A model generated the notes under the pieces. It was not told the origin of the DNA and searched no databases. It worked only from the letters and a program-made list of their open reading frames with translations. The position numbers were made by a program, and so were the translations under genes. DNA of 64,000 nucleotides. Source: Brevibacillus brevis (GTDB lineage: Bacteria; Bacillota; Bacilli; Brevibacillales; Brevibacillaceae). Location: contig NZ_LR134338.1 in assembly GCF_900637055.1 (NCBI RefSeq), forward strand, positions 846,501-910,500, written 5' to 3'. Of this stretch, positions 42,462 to 51,073 are shown one piece after another (within the stretch, counting starts at the first letter, position 1; each line of letters begins with the position of its first letter).

Positions 42462-42974
42462 TTAATAGATCGCTTCCCAGCCTGCAGGAGTGACGAACAG
42501 GCGAATCGCTTTGATTTTGCGGTCGTCCATCAGGGTGAAGTAGTGGCGGTAGTTCGGCGGTACGGAGATCAGATCGCCTGGCTCCAGCTCGACGTCGAAG
42601 TAGCGACCGTCTTTGCCTTTGATAGCGAAAATACCGTGACCATCGACGCAGAAGCGGCACTCATCGTCGGTGTGGTGATGCTCGCCCTTGAATTTCACCA
42701 GCAACTCGTCGAGGTTAGGCGTTTTGTCAGAGAGGACGATAATGTCTGCTGTCAAGTAACCGCGACGTTTACTGATCGCATCGATTTCCGGCTTGAAGGT
42801 GTCGAGAATCTCTTGTTTTTCTTCGTCTGTCGGGCTGTAGTTATCACGGTGCTTTGGATCAAGGCGATCCACGCCCCATTTTTCGTAAATGATCTCTTGA
42901 GTGTCCAGGAAGGAGACAACTTCCTCGGGTGCTGAGATGTACTCATTGTTGTCGTGAAAACGAATTTGTGCCAT
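42462..42974 (-). CDS. mtnD: Acireductone dioxygenase
   Basis: Last oxygenase of the methionine salvage pathway. It splits acireductone to 2-keto-4-methylthiobutyrate and formate (Fe form). The cupin metal site is visible as KGEHHHTDDECRFCVDG (HxH and Glu near residues 95-110), with a later His in PPNYRHYFTLMD. Length 170 is typical. Last gene of mtnWXBD, 13 bases after mtnB. Confidence 0.95.
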   Translation of the reverse strand: MAQIRFHDNNEYISAPEEVVSFLDTQEIIYEKWGVDRLDPKHRDNYSPTDEEKQEILDTFKPEIDAISKRRGYLTADIIVLSDKTPNLDELLVKFKGEHHHTDDECRFCVDGHGIFAIKGKDGRYFDVELEPGDLISVPPNYRHYFTLMDDRKIKAIRLFVTPAGWEAIY

Positions 42975-42987
42975 CGTTTATTCCTCC

Positions 42988-43644
42988 TTAATTGGTGGTT
43001 GTAGTGGACACGACTGCTTGGCGCAATTGCAGCCAGCGGGCGTGATACTCGAATAGGAATTCAAAAGCTTCCAGGTGGCGCTTGGCTTCGAAGTCATTTC
43101 CGCCCCAGGTGTAGATACCGTGGTTACGGATGAGTACGCCAGGAACTTCTGGTGTGATCACTTTTTCAATTTCGGCAGCCAAGGTCGGAATATCGGCAAA
43201 GTTCTCAACAATCGGAACAGTAATGCGCGCGTTTTCTTCCCAGATTCCAAGTCCCTTGATTAGCTCTTGTCCTTGAATGGAGAAAGCGCGTTGTCCAAAG
43301 TACAGCTCGGAAATGAGGTTGTTCCACACGGTATGGACGTGGAAGCAAGCACCTGCCTTCGGGAACGTTTTGTAGACGACAGCGTGGATGAGTGTTTCCG
43401 CGGAAGGCTTGAGTGCAGTTTCATCCACCGGACGCGAGTCTTGATCCACGACCAAATAATCTTCAGGGGACAGCTTGGTTTTGTCTTTGCCACTTGCCGT
43501 TACGGCAAATTGCAAGGGATCATTTTGTATCTTTATGGAGAGATTGCCACTGGTGCCGGGAAACCAGTCCCGGCGGGCAAATGTCAGCTTGGCGTCATCC
43601 AGACGGCGAAAGGCATCCAGACGTTGTTCGAGTGTTGCGGTCAT
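42988..43644 (-). CDS. mtnB: Methylthioribulose-1-phosphate dehydratase
   Basis: Class II aldolase-type enzyme converting 5-methylthioribulose-1-phosphate to the diketone. The opening reads DDAKLTFARRDWFPGTSGNLS. Zn ligands appear in CFHVHTVWNN, and a late RNHGIYTWG matches the family. 218 residues. It lies 3 bases before mtnX on the coding strand and is co-transcribed. Confidence 0.94.
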   Translation of the reverse strand: MTATLEQRLDAFRRLDDAKLTFARRDWFPGTSGNLSIKIQNDPLQFAVTASGKDKTKLSPEDYLVVDQDSRPVDETALKPSAETLIHAVVYKTFPKAGACFHVHTVWNNLISELYFGQRAFSIQGQELIKGLGIWEENARITVPIVENFADIPTLAAEIEKVITPEVPGVLIRNHGIYTWGGNDFEAKRHLEAFEFLFEYHARWLQLRQAVVSTTTTN

Positions 43645-43647
43645 GAT

Positions 43648-44316
43648 TTAGACAACCTCCTGTTGGACTTGCTGTAAAATGCGAATTACGTCGTGGAATG
43701 TGGCAAACTTGCTATGCGGCAATTGCAGCTCTTCCGCCTTGTCAGCGAGGAAGGAACGGGCAATCACATAGTCAGCGATTTTGGCTCCAGCCAAATCCGT
43801 AATGGAGTCGCCGATGACGATACGAAAATGACTTGCTGGATCGTAACGGCGGATGATGGTTGTCTTGCACATGCCGCAGCCGTTCGAGCAATGTTCATCG
43901 CAAGCGTTGGGCCACGTAATGATGATGCGCTCTCCGCTGAAATCACTGCCATTGCAGTAAATCGGCACACCGGAGAGATCGAATGGTGCCAGGATAGGCT
44001 CCAGGAAAAAGTCGATGCCGCCACTCGTGATCAACAGCTCGATGCCTTCTTCGCGGCAATAGCTCACGAATTCGGCAAATCCTGGGCGGATGGTCGCTTC
44101 TTGGACAATAAAATCGATAATGTCCTGGCGCAAGGAGGAGGGCAGGAGCTGAAACAGCTTGCCGACCCCTTCCTGAACGCTTATTTTTTGTGAAAGGATT
44201 TGCTCCGTCAAGGCTTCCCACTCAGGGGGAGCAAACTTGCGGACAATCGCTACAATGTTGTCTTTTTCGGTAATCGTTCCGTCGAAATCGCAGAACAGGA
44301 CGAGCTTTTTGCTCAT
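43648..44316 (-). CDS. mtnX: HK-MTPenyl-1-phosphate phosphatase
   Basis: HAD-superfamily phosphatase making acireductone from 2-hydroxy-3-keto-5-methylthiopentenyl-1-phosphate. Motif I is FCDFDGTITEKDN near residues 7-19, motif II LLITSGGIDF, and motif III VIGDSITDLAGAK. ATG 44316 overlaps the mtnW stop (ATGA), giving 222 residues. The MtnW + MtnX pair is the Bacillus-type route replacing the fused MtnC enzyme. Confidence 0.94.
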   Translation of the reverse strand: MSKKLVLFCDFDGTITEKDNIVAIVRKFAPPEWEALTEQILSQKISVQEGVGKLFQLLPSSLRQDIIDFIVQEATIRPGFAEFVSYCREEGIELLITSGGIDFFLEPILAPFDLSGVPIYCNGSDFSGERIIITWPNACDEHCSNGCGMCKTTIIRRYDPASHFRIVIGDSITDLAGAKIADYVIARSFLADKAEELQLPHSKFATFHDVIRILQQVQQEVV

Positions 44317-45527
44317 CGTGCGCCACCCCACTTTTCCAGGGCGATCGCCAGCTCTTGTGATTCCGCTGCGGCTTCTTCCAATGTTCGGCCAGCGGTGACA
44401 GCCTCAATCGCAGCAACGAACGCTTTCGCTCCTGCGGTTGCTCCACCGGGATGACCGTGGATTCCGCCTCCTGCATTGACGATTTGATCTAAACCAAAGT
44501 CTTGATACAGCTGTGGAACCAGCCCTGGATGAATGCCGGCAGACGGAACCGGGAAGGAACGGCGGACACCGTTCAGCGGGTCGGTCAAATGCTTGGCGAG
44601 CTGCAACGCTTCTGTTTTGTCCAAGGCGACATTGCCATATGGAGATGGGAAGAGCACTAAATCTGCCCCAGCTACACGCATCAACGTTCCGAGCAGAAGC
44701 GGGGTGGCGATACCGTAGTCAGGCGATGGATAGTAAGCGCCTGCCAATGCTGGATGTGCCATGATCGGTACGTGTACATCAGGATCGGCTGCCAAACGAT
44801 GCAGGGCATCGAAACCAAAGGCCAGCACGTTGAACAAGAGGCAGTCAGCACCCGCATCTACTGCACGTTTCGCTTTTTCGTTCAGCTCATGCACAGGTCC
44901 AGTCAAGTTGGCTGCATAGAGGACGGGCTTGCCTGTTTCGGCTTCCGTCTCTTGTGCGATTTGCTTGAACGCTTTGATCCGTTCGATAAAAGGAGCACGG
45001 TCATCTGCAAAGAAGATTTCGTCATCTTTCACGAGATCGACTCCACCCAAGGCTTGCGCCCGGAATTGCGTCTTCAGATCGTCGAAAGGAAGACCCAGGC
45101 ACGATTTGAAAATGCTCATCAAGAGCGGACGGTTATGTGCCCCTAAACGTTCGCGCAGACCATCAATGCCGAACTTGGGTCCCGGAAAAGCCTGGAGGAA
45201 TGAGTCAGGGAAAACGATGTCGACGAGCTTGATTTTGCCATCCATCGATAGTTTGCCGAATATTCCGGTCAACAGGGATGGAATGTCCGCTGTAAAATTA
45301 CGAGTCGGATAGCTGACGGTAATCAGACCGCGTGTTTCTCCGTTTTCCAGTGTCGCAAGTGGTGTCGCGCTCACGGCTTCACCGAGATACGGTGCTAGCT
45401 CAGCTTGCTTGGCAAGCGGCAGGTCCGTCCAGGAGCCGACTGTCATACCGACAGCAATGGCTTGCGCTTTCTTGTTCAAGTCTTTTGCTTGTGTGAGATA
45501 GGTAACGAGGATACGTTGTTCACTCAT
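44313..45527 (-). CDS. mtnW: 2,3-diketo-5-methylthiopentyl-1-phosphate enolase (RuBisCO-like)
   Basis: RuBisCO-like protein (form IV) that enolises DK-MTP-1-P. The RuBisCO large-subunit fold is seen in KLVDIVFPDSFLQAFPGPKFG, GVDLVKDDEIFFADDRAPF (the active-site Lys-Asp-Asp-Glu stretch) and NAGGGIHGHPGGATAGAKAF. 404 residues. First gene of mtnWXBD after the S-box leader. It is a salvage enzyme rather than a CO2-fixing one. Confidence 0.95.
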   Translation of the reverse strand: MSEQRILVTYLTQAKDLNKKAQAIAVGMTVGSWTDLPLAKQAELAPYLGEAVSATPLATLENGETRGLITVSYPTRNFTADIPSLLTGIFGKLSMDGKIKLVDIVFPDSFLQAFPGPKFGIDGLRERLGAHNRPLLMSIFKSCLGLPFDDLKTQFRAQALGGVDLVKDDEIFFADDRAPFIERIKAFKQIAQETEAETGKPVLYAANLTGPVHELNEKAKRAVDAGADCLLFNVLAFGFDALHRLAADPDVHVPIMAHPALAGAYYPSPDYGIATPLLLGTLMRVAGADLVLFPSPYGNVALDKTEALQLAKHLTDPLNGVRRSFPVPSAGIHPGLVPQLYQDFGLDQIVNAGGGIHGHPGGATAGAKAFVAAIEAVTAGRTLEEAAAESQELAIALEKWGGAR

Positions 45528-45553
45528 GGTACGTCTAATCCTCCTTGTATGAA

Positions 45554-45582
45554 TTAAAAAAGCCTCCCCTTTGAGCAGGGAG
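45554..45582 (-). terminator. S-box expression-platform terminator before mtnW
   Basis: Minus strand: GCCTCCCTGCTCAAAGGGGAGGC followed by six T. It lies between the S-box aptamer and mtnW, so SAM binding probably favours it. Confidence 0.85.
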
Positions 45583-45659
45583 GCGGTTGTCGACTATGAA
45601 AGCGTCTCGTCTCCTCTCATCTCTCGGGTCAGTAGCCGAGACGAGCCAAAGACGCTCCA

Positions 45660-45795
45660 TCTCGACTCTTATCCGTTGGAATTAGCACCGTTTCGCTATC
45701 CAAGGTACGCATTATCATCGTACGTTTCATGGTATAGCGCCGGTTGCCGGGCATCATAGGGCCAGTCCCTCAGCCAGCTCGCGATAAGAGTTATT
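45660..45795 (-). promoter_or_regulatory. SAM-I (S-box) riboswitch upstream of mtnWXBD
   Basis: Minus strand shows CTTATCGCGAGCTGGCTGAG, GGACTGGCCCTATGATGCCC, GGCAACC, GGTGCTAATTCC and a closing GATAAGAG. These are the conserved S-box elements in order. High SAM should terminate transcription. Confidence 0.95.
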
Positions 45796-45805
45796 CGTTT
45801 CCCCC

Positions 45806-45834
45806 ATGATATGACGTTCATTGTCAGGAGTCAA
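45806..45834 (-). promoter_or_regulatory. Sigma-A promoter of mtnWXBD
   Basis: Minus strand: -35 TTGACT (45829-45834), 17-base spacer, -10 TATCAT (45806-45811), immediately upstream of the S-box. Confidence 0.75.
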
Positions 45835-45887
45835 TCTTTGTTTTTGCAGAGAATGTGCAGCAGGTTATTAGAAAAATAAGACGAAGG

Positions 45888-45913
45888 TGAAACTTTTTGG
45901 CAATTTCTTCGTG
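45888..45913 (+). promoter_or_regulatory. ECF-type promoter upstream of the sigma/anti-sigma pair
   Basis: TGAAAC (45888-45893), 16-base spacer, CGTG (45910-45913), close to the SigW/SigM-type TGAAAC-N16-CGT layout. It is 50 bases before the sigma gene, which suggests the factor drives itself. Confidence 0.7.
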
Positions 45914-45962
45914 GTAAGGGAGGAAGGGGTGTGAACGGCTTGGGAAAGTAGGTCTGGAGGAT

Positions 45963-46439
45963 GTGTACCAGCTGCATGTAAACGATATTTACCGCTATCT
46001 TTTCCGGCTGACACGAGATGAGAGGCTGGCAGAGGATTTGACACAGGAAACCTTTTGTCGTGCCTTCTCTTCCTTGGACGACTACCGTGGAGAAAAAGTA
46101 CGGCCCTGGCTGTTCAAGGTGGCCTATCACGCTTTCGTGGACGGTTATCGCAAGAAGACGAAACAACGATTTGCGTTTGTGGAAGCCCTGCCAGAGCGGC
46201 GTGATCATTCTGCGGTCGATCCGGCAGAGCATGTCGTGAACAAGGAGCTGTGGGAAGTGGCCCATGATTATTTGGAGAAGCTTCCGGAAAAGCAGAGACA
46301 GGTCGTTTTGTTATCTACCATGCAGTTTTCCTACGCGGAAATGGCCGTGGTACTCGGGATCGAGCTGGCAGACGTCAAACGTTCCTTGTTTCGGGGACGG
46401 CAAAAGATGCGGCAGTTGTGGTGGGAGGAAAGCCGATGA
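45963..46439 (+). CDS. ECF RNA polymerase sigma factor
   Basis: A 158-residue SigM/SigW-like sigma factor. Region 2: YRYLFRLTRDERLAEDLTQETFCRA and VRPWLFKVAYHAFVDGYRKK. Region 4: LEKLPEKQRQVVLLSTMQFSYAEMAVVLG with the final helix ADVKRSLFRGRQKMRQL. The start is taken as GTG 45963; GGAGG is only 2 bases away, so the start is not secure, and CTG 45954 would add three residues. It overlaps the anti-sigma gene (ATGA) and is inserted between the two mtn operons. A link to sulfur salvage is not shown by sequence. Confidence 0.9.
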   Translation: MYQLHVNDIYRYLFRLTRDERLAEDLTQETFCRAFSSLDDYRGEKVRPWLFKVAYHAFVDGYRKKTKQRFAFVEALPERRDHSAVDPAEHVVNKELWEVAHDYLEKLPEKQRQVVLLSTMQFSYAEMAVVLGIELADVKRSLFRGRQKMRQLWWEESR

Positions 46440-47617
46440 TGAACAAGGATGAGAATAATCGCGAGCAAAGACTGCTTGCTTATTTGCGTGGGGAAATGGC
46501 GGAAGAAGATTCAAAACAATTCGAGGAGGAAATAGCTGCTGACGAGGAATATGCACAGCGGTTGGAGAGGCTTTTGCTGGGGGAAGAAATGGGAGAGGTC
46601 AACGCGAAAACCAAACAGCCTGAAACGCTGTCAGCTGAAAAACAGCGCGCCATTGTTCGCCGGGGGAAGTGGAAAAATCGGTTGTCCAACGCTGGATTCA
46701 CTATAGGGCTTCCCTTTTTGGCCGGAGTTGTGTTGTTTTTTTTGAATGGCTGGGTTGGATCACTGATGCATGAAGATCTGTACCGCGTTGCGAAGTCGAT
46801 GGTCAATTTTACGCAGCCAGGTGTCAGTGTAGGCGGTAGTGGTTCGCAGGTCGGATTGCTGTACGGCAATATCAGCATGGAACTGCGTGAGAGGGTTGGA
46901 GCGGAAGAAAAGAACGCTGGCCGCTTTGAAAGCACAAATGTGCTGTGGAACGTAAACGCTGGGCCGAAATGGCCAAATGGGGTTAGAGAACAGAAGCTGT
47001 ATTTCCGTTATCCGACAGACGGGGAAATGGGGGATACGGAATCTCGAACTTCACCTGCCTGGACGACGATGGAGAAGCTGCCAGAGGGAACGGTTTCTCA
47101 GCTTGCGATTTCCTTCGATCGCTTCCTGACGTACGAGGAGTACTATGAATTGGTTTCCCGCCATGTTACCTCTTCGGGACAAGATACGGTTTGGTTTGCC
47201 GTAGACACAGGGATCGAGACCAAAGAGAGTCAAGAGGGACAATTGATGTTAGGACCGGGAAAAGTATGGGGTTTTGCAGAAAGGGAGCTGAATTATGGTG
47301 AACCTATTCTTGTAAACGGGGAAGGAGATAGGCGGATGGCGACTTATCTGAACGAAATGAAGTACTTGTCCGAGCAAGAAGGTTTGACTAGCGATATCGG
47401 CAGATCCTTGTTATTTCGTAGCGACCCACAAATCACAGAACGATACAACTACATGCAACAAAACGGAGTGCGAATCTACGGCGCTGTCCTGACAGGACCT
47501 ACGAAAGAACTGCTTAAGCTCAAGGCTGAAAGGTCGATAACAGCAGCGCTTTTAGGCAAAGTAGACTGGTGGAATTGGGATAACCCTACGGTATCGGGAA
47601 CTCATTACACCTACTAA
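46436..47617 (+). CDS. Membrane anti-sigma factor, Sigma_reg_N/C type
   Basis: A 393-residue protein with a cytoplasmic N-terminus (REQRLLAYLRGEM, an anti-sigma-type helix; no HxxxCxxC zinc motif), one membrane helix at about residues 87-106 (GFTIGLPFLAGVVLFFLNG), and a large external region. The external part has VAKSMVNFTQPGVSVGGSGS and a later YGAVLTGPTKELLKL, resembling the sigma-factor-regulator family found next to Bacillus ECF sigma genes. ATG 46436 overlaps the sigma stop and follows GGGAGG. It probably holds the sigma factor at the membrane until a signal arrives. Confidence 0.85.
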   Translation: MMNKDENNREQRLLAYLRGEMAEEDSKQFEEEIAADEEYAQRLERLLLGEEMGEVNAKTKQPETLSAEKQRAIVRRGKWKNRLSNAGFTIGLPFLAGVVLFFLNGWVGSLMHEDLYRVAKSMVNFTQPGVSVGGSGSQVGLLYGNISMELRERVGAEEKNAGRFESTNVLWNVNAGPKWPNGVREQKLYFRYPTDGEMGDTESRTSPAWTTMEKLPEGTVSQLAISFDRFLTYEEYYELVSRHVTSSGQDTVWFAVDTGIETKESQEGQLMLGPGKVWGFAERELNYGEPILVNGEGDRRMATYLNEMKYLSEQEGLTSDIGRSLLFRSDPQITERYNYMQQNGVRIYGAVLTGPTKELLKLKAERSITAALLGKVDWWNWDNPTVSGTHYTY

Positions 47618-47649
47618 TTGCAAGGTGCGAATTTTTGCACAAAAGGGTG

Positions 47650-47679
47650 TTGACATCGTGGAAGCGTTGGTTGTATGAT
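47650..47679 (+). promoter_or_regulatory. Sigma-A promoter of mtnKA
   Basis: -35 TTGACA (47650-47655), 18-base spacer, -10 TATGAT (47674-47679), upstream of the S-box aptamer. Confidence 0.8.
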
Positions 47680-47712
47680 TCAAACTAAATCAAAAACCGA
47701 ATACGTTTTGGA

Positions 47713-47860
47713 TACCTTATCCAGAGAAGGTGGAGGGACTGGCCCGATGATACCCGGCAACCGACATGACGCCATTCAGACGCGAGGAAGCGACTGATTG
47801 ACAGGCGACATGCACGGTGCTAATTCCTGCAGAAACAAAAGTGGTCTGGAAGATAAGGGG
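47713..47860 (+). promoter_or_regulatory. SAM-I (S-box) riboswitch upstream of mtnKA
   Basis: Contains CCTTATCCAGAGAAGGTGGAG, GGACTGGCCCGATGATACCC, GGCAACC, GGTGCTAATTCC and closing GATAAGG. The same aptamer class controls the divergent mtnWXBD operon. Confidence 0.95.
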
Positions 47861-47893
47861 GACATCAACACGGTTCTTACACGTGACGACAGC

Positions 47894-47928
47894 GACCTCT
47901 TTTCTTCGGGAAAAGAGGTCTTTTTTTT
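47894..47928 (+). terminator. S-box expression-platform terminator before mtnK
   Basis: GACCTCTTTT and AAAAGAGGTC around CTTCGGG, followed by eight T. Confidence 0.92.
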
Positions 47929-47995
47929 CACTCTCGGGACACAAACCAAACAAGTAGAGATAGAGGAAAAATACGTAGAGGGGAGTTTTGGAATC

Positions 47996-49225
47996 ATGGC
48001 ATATCGCGCATTGACTGAACAGGAAGCAGTGGAGTACGTAAAAGGAATACCGGGTCTTTTTAGCGAAGGAGCAGAGCTGACCAGCCGCGAAATCGGGGAT
48101 GGCAACCTCAATCTGGTCTTTGATATTCAGGAGCCGGCAACCGGTAAGAGCGTCATTGTCAAGCAAGCACTGCCTTTTGCCCGCGTCGTGGGAGAATCTT
48201 GGCCGCTTACGATTGATCGGGCTCGCATCGAGAGCGAGGCACTCCGCATTCAGTACAAATACGTTCCAGACTTGGTGCCACAGGTGTATCATTTCGACGG
48301 GGAACTTGCGTTGACTGTCATGGAAAACGTCGGGGACCACATCATCATGCGCAAAGGTCTGATCGAAGGAAAGCGGTACCCGCTATTCGCGAAGCAAATT
48401 GGTCGTTTTCTCGCGCAAACCTTGTTCTTCACATCCGATCTGGGTGCACATCCGTACGATAAAAAAGCGTTAGTCCGAACATTCATAAATCCAGAATTAT
48501 GCAAAATCACAGAAGATCTCGTTTTTACCGATCCGTATGAAAATGCGCCTACCAACGACTTCAACCCGTTGATTCGCCGGGAAGTCGAGGCGATCTGGAA
48601 CAACAGGCCGCTGAAGCTGGAAATCGCCAAGCTGAAATACGATTTCCTTACCCGCTCGGAAGCGCTATTGCATGGCGACTTGCATACCGGAAGTATTTTC
48701 ATCACGGAAAACAGCTTGAAAGCAATCGACCCAGAGTTCGCTTACTACGGCCCAATCGGTTTTGACATCGGGGCGGTCATTGCCAATCTGCTGCTCAACT
48801 ACGCAGGACAGCACGGTTTGCAAAAAGATCAAGGAGAACGGGAAGCGTACCGCGAATACTTACTGGAAACGGTCGAGGATGTCTGGAATGAATTCGTTTC
48901 GCAATTCGTTCAGCTCTGGCACAAGCACGCCAAAGAGCGCAGCGCCCATGTCGAAGGACTGTGGCAAAGCTACGTGAAACGCTTGATTCAGGATACAGCA
49001 GGCTATGCCGGATGCAAAATCTTGCGCCGTGTCATCGGCTTGGCAGGCGTAGCGGACCTGAATGCCATTGAAGACAACCAGACTCGCGCAGAAGCAGAGC
49101 GTCTGGCTCTCTCGATTGGAGAAGCGTTGATTCTCGGTCGCGGCGGCATTGACGAATCGACGGATATCACGGACATCGTACGGAGAGTAACTGAACGCTA
49201 CTATCAGGAGGCTACAACAGTATGA
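47996..49225 (+). CDS. mtnK: 5-methylthioribose kinase
   Basis: Phosphorylates 5-methylthioribose from spent S-adenosylmethionine. Aminoglycoside-kinase-like fold: [15 protein letters not shown] near the N-terminus, the catalytic loop [14 protein letters not shown] and the metal-binding [18 protein letters not shown] choose ATG 47996, after GAGGGGAG, over the long open frame that runs back through the riboswitch; this gives 409 residues. The stop overlaps the mtnA start (ATGA). Confidence 0.95.
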   Translation: MAYRALTEQEAVEYVKGIPGLFSEGAELTSREIGDGNLNLVFDIQEPATGKSVIVKQALPFARVVGESWPLTIDRARIESEALRIQYKYVPDLVPQVYHFDGELALTVMENVGDHIIMRKGLIEGKRYPLFAKQIGRFLAQTLFFTSDLGAHPYDKKALVRTFINPELCKITEDLVFTDPYENAPTNDFNPLIRREVEAIWNNRPLKLEIAKLKYDFLTRSEALLHGDLHTGSIFITENSLKAIDPEFAYYGPIGFDIGAVIANLLLNYAGQHGLQKDQGEREAYREYLLETVEDVWNEFVSQFVQLWHKHAKERSAHVEGLWQSYVKRLIQDTAGYAGCKILRRVIGLAGVADLNAIEDNQTRAEAERLALSIGEALILGRGGIDESTDITDIVRRVTERYYQEATTV

Positions 49226-50262
49226 CAACCAGCACCCAATTGGCACCTGTAAAGTGGGAGAATGATGCATTGGTCTTGCTTGACCAGACGCGTCTGCCAG
49301 TAGAAACGATTTATTTGAACTTGACTACCTCCGAGCAAGTATGGGGTTCCATCCGCCGCTTGGAAGTGCGTGGCGCACCAGCGATTGGCATGGCGGCGGC
49401 TTACGGGCTCTACCTTGGTATTCGTGGCAGTGAAGCGAGTAACTACGACGAGTTTTGGCAGGAGCTGAACCAGCAGGCAGATTATTTGGGTTCTTCCCGT
49501 CCGACAGCCGTGAATCTGTTCTGGGCGTTGGATCGCATCAAGGCTCGCGTTGAAAAAGAAAGTGGAGCGTCGATTGCCGAGTTGAAGGCGGCAGTGCTGG
49601 ATGAAGCACTGGCGATTCAAAAGGAAGACGCTGAAGTATGCCGGACCATCGGAGAGCATTTGCTCACTCTGTTGCATGACGGGATGGGAATTCTCACGCA
49701 CTGTAATCCAGGGGCATTGGCTACAGCAGCGTACGGTACGGCTACTGCTCCATTTTATTTGGCAAAGGAACGCGGCTGGAACCTGAAGGTGTACGCGGAC
49801 GAAACCCGTCCTGTCCTGCAAGGCGCCCGTCTTACTGCATTCGAGTTGCAACAAGCAGGGATTGATGTGACGCTGATCTGCGACAACATGGCGGCGATGG
49901 TGATGTCTCAAGGGAAAGTAGAGGCTGTCATCGTGGGTACAGACCGCGTAGCAGCGAATGGAGATGTCGCCAACAAAATCGGTACGTATGGGGTAGCGGT
50001 ATTGGCAAAAGCTCACGGCATTCCTTTTTACGTGGCAGCTCCCTTGTCCTCCGTCGATTTGGAAACACCGACAGGCGCAGATATTCCGATTGAAGAGCGT
50101 CCAGCCGAGGAAATTACCCATGGCTTGGGCAAACAGGTTGCTCCAGACGATATCAAGGTGTACAATCCTGCGTTCGATGTAACGCCTGCGAAGTACATTA
50201 CTGCGATCGTCACGGAGACAGGTATTTTCAAGCCGGAAGAGATCGGCAATAGCAAAAAATAA
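49222..50262 (+). CDS. mtnA: Methylthioribose-1-phosphate isomerase
   Basis: Isomerises methylthioribose-1-phosphate to methylthioribulose-1-phosphate. eIF2B-like fold with [53 protein letters not shown] (catalytic Cys), [16 protein letters not shown] and [19 protein letters not shown] (catalytic Asp). Length 346 is standard. It completes the mtnKA operon; product flows to MtnB encoded on the other strand. Confidence 0.96.
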   Translation: MTTSTQLAPVKWENDALVLLDQTRLPVETIYLNLTTSEQVWGSIRRLEVRGAPAIGMAAAYGLYLGIRGSEASNYDEFWQELNQQADYLGSSRPTAVNLFWALDRIKARVEKESGASIAELKAAVLDEALAIQKEDAEVCRTIGEHLLTLLHDGMGILTHCNPGALATAAYGTATAPFYLAKERGWNLKVYADETRPVLQGARLTAFELQQAGIDVTLICDNMAAMVMSQGKVEAVIVGTDRVAANGDVANKIGTYGVAVLAKAHGIPFYVAAPLSSVDLETPTGADIPIEERPAEEITHGLGKQVAPDDIKVYNPAFDVTPAKYITAIVTETGIFKPEEIGNSKK

Positions 50263-50276
50263 AAGAACTTTTAATA

Positions 50277-50311
50277 AGCGTTCGCCGTATTGTTGCTGGC
50301 GGGCGCTTTTT
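50277..50311 (+). terminator. Rho-independent terminator after mtnA
   Basis: AGCGTTCGCC pairs with GGCGGGCGCT (two G-T) followed by five T. Confidence 0.85.
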
Positions 50312-50361
50312 GCTCATTTTGGCGTTTTCCAGTAAAATATCCAAGAAAAGGGGAGATACGT

Positions 50362-50937
50362 ATGCAAACGATTCAACGGATAGCAATCAATGAAGATACG
50401 TACTTGAAACAATTAGAATTAGCTGATGCTGAGGAGTTATTTTTGCTTACGGATTCGAACCGGGAGAATCTTATGGAATGGCTGCCTTGGCTGAATTATA
50501 CGAAGAAGGTAGAGGATTCGCGTCAATTCATCCAAGCGACGATCAATCAGTACAACGATAATCGCGGCATCAACTACGGCATTTGGTACCAAGGACGTCT
50601 GGCTGGTACAGTCGGCGTACATACGGTGGATTGGATCAACAAAAAGACGTCCATTGGCTATTGGCTGGGTGCGCAATTTCAGGGCAAGGGCCTGATGACA
50701 GAAGCAGTGGCGACCTACCTGGACGTATTGATCTTCGGGTCATGGGATTTGGAAAAAGTAACGATTCAGGCTGCTACGGAAAACTACAAGAGCAGATCGA
50801 TCCCGGAACGTTTAGGGTTTCAACTGGAAGGGGTACTCCGACGGAATGAATTCCTTTACGATCATTACGTGGATCATGCCACATACAGCCTGTTAAAAGA
50901 GGAATGGCTTGACTGGAAAACCGATAAAAAAATTTAG
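50362..50937 (+). CDS. GNAT acetyltransferase, RimJ/RimL-like
   Basis: A 191-residue N-acetyltransferase of the RimL/YdaF type: LELADAEELFLLTDSNRENL and MEWLPWLNYTKKVEDSRQF at the start, the core TSIGYWLGAQFQGKGLMTEA with the acetyl-CoA loop QGKGLMTEA, then YKSRSIPERLGFQLEGVLRRN. It probably acetylates ribosomal protein N-termini or a small amine. ATG 50362 follows AAAAGGGGAG. No operon partners. Confidence 0.9.
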   Translation: MQTIQRIAINEDTYLKQLELADAEELFLLTDSNRENLMEWLPWLNYTKKVEDSRQFIQATINQYNDNRGINYGIWYQGRLAGTVGVHTVDWINKKTSIGYWLGAQFQGKGLMTEAVATYLDVLIFGSWDLEKVTIQAATENYKSRSIPERLGFQLEGVLRRNEFLYDHYVDHATYSLLKEEWLDWKTDKKI

Positions 50938-50956
50938 ATTGAACTGTATGCTTTGA

Positions 50957-50985
50957 TTGACAATGAAAATTCTGTAAATTACGAT
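50957..50985 (+). promoter_or_regulatory. Promoter upstream of the ABC exporter operon
   Basis: TTGACA (50957-50962), 17-base spacer, TACGAT (50980-50985). It lies before a strong terminator hairpin (51000-51034), so transcripts from it would meet the hairpin before the exporter genes. Confidence 0.6.
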
Positions 50986-50999
50986 AGTGAGGACAGATC

Positions 51000-51034
51000 A
51001 AGAGGGCTGCGCGTGATTCGCAAGCCCTTTTTTT
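51000..51034 (+). terminator. Terminator between the GNAT gene and the ABC exporter
   Basis: AAGAGGGCTGCG pairs with CGCAAGCCCTTTTT. It may simply end the GNAT transcript, or it may be an attenuator for the exporter operon. Confidence 0.85.
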
Positions 51035-51073
51035 AGTCCTGCTGTTAGGTTTGAATAAATAGAGGTGATTTAC

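Noticed and set aside
47798..47995. Long N-terminal extension of mtnK
   Set aside because: It would translate through the S-box aptamer and its terminator. The ATG at 47996 has a proper ribosome site and a normal length.
49204..50121. 305-residue open frame on the minus strand
   Set aside because: Antisense to mtnA, whose motifs are clear. Cys/His-rich composition typical of reversed coding DNA.
50987..51016. Nine-codon leader peptide GTG...TGA overlapping the terminator before bmrC
   Set aside because: Its start would lie upstream of the transcription start predicted from the -10 at 50980-50985, and it has no ribosome site.
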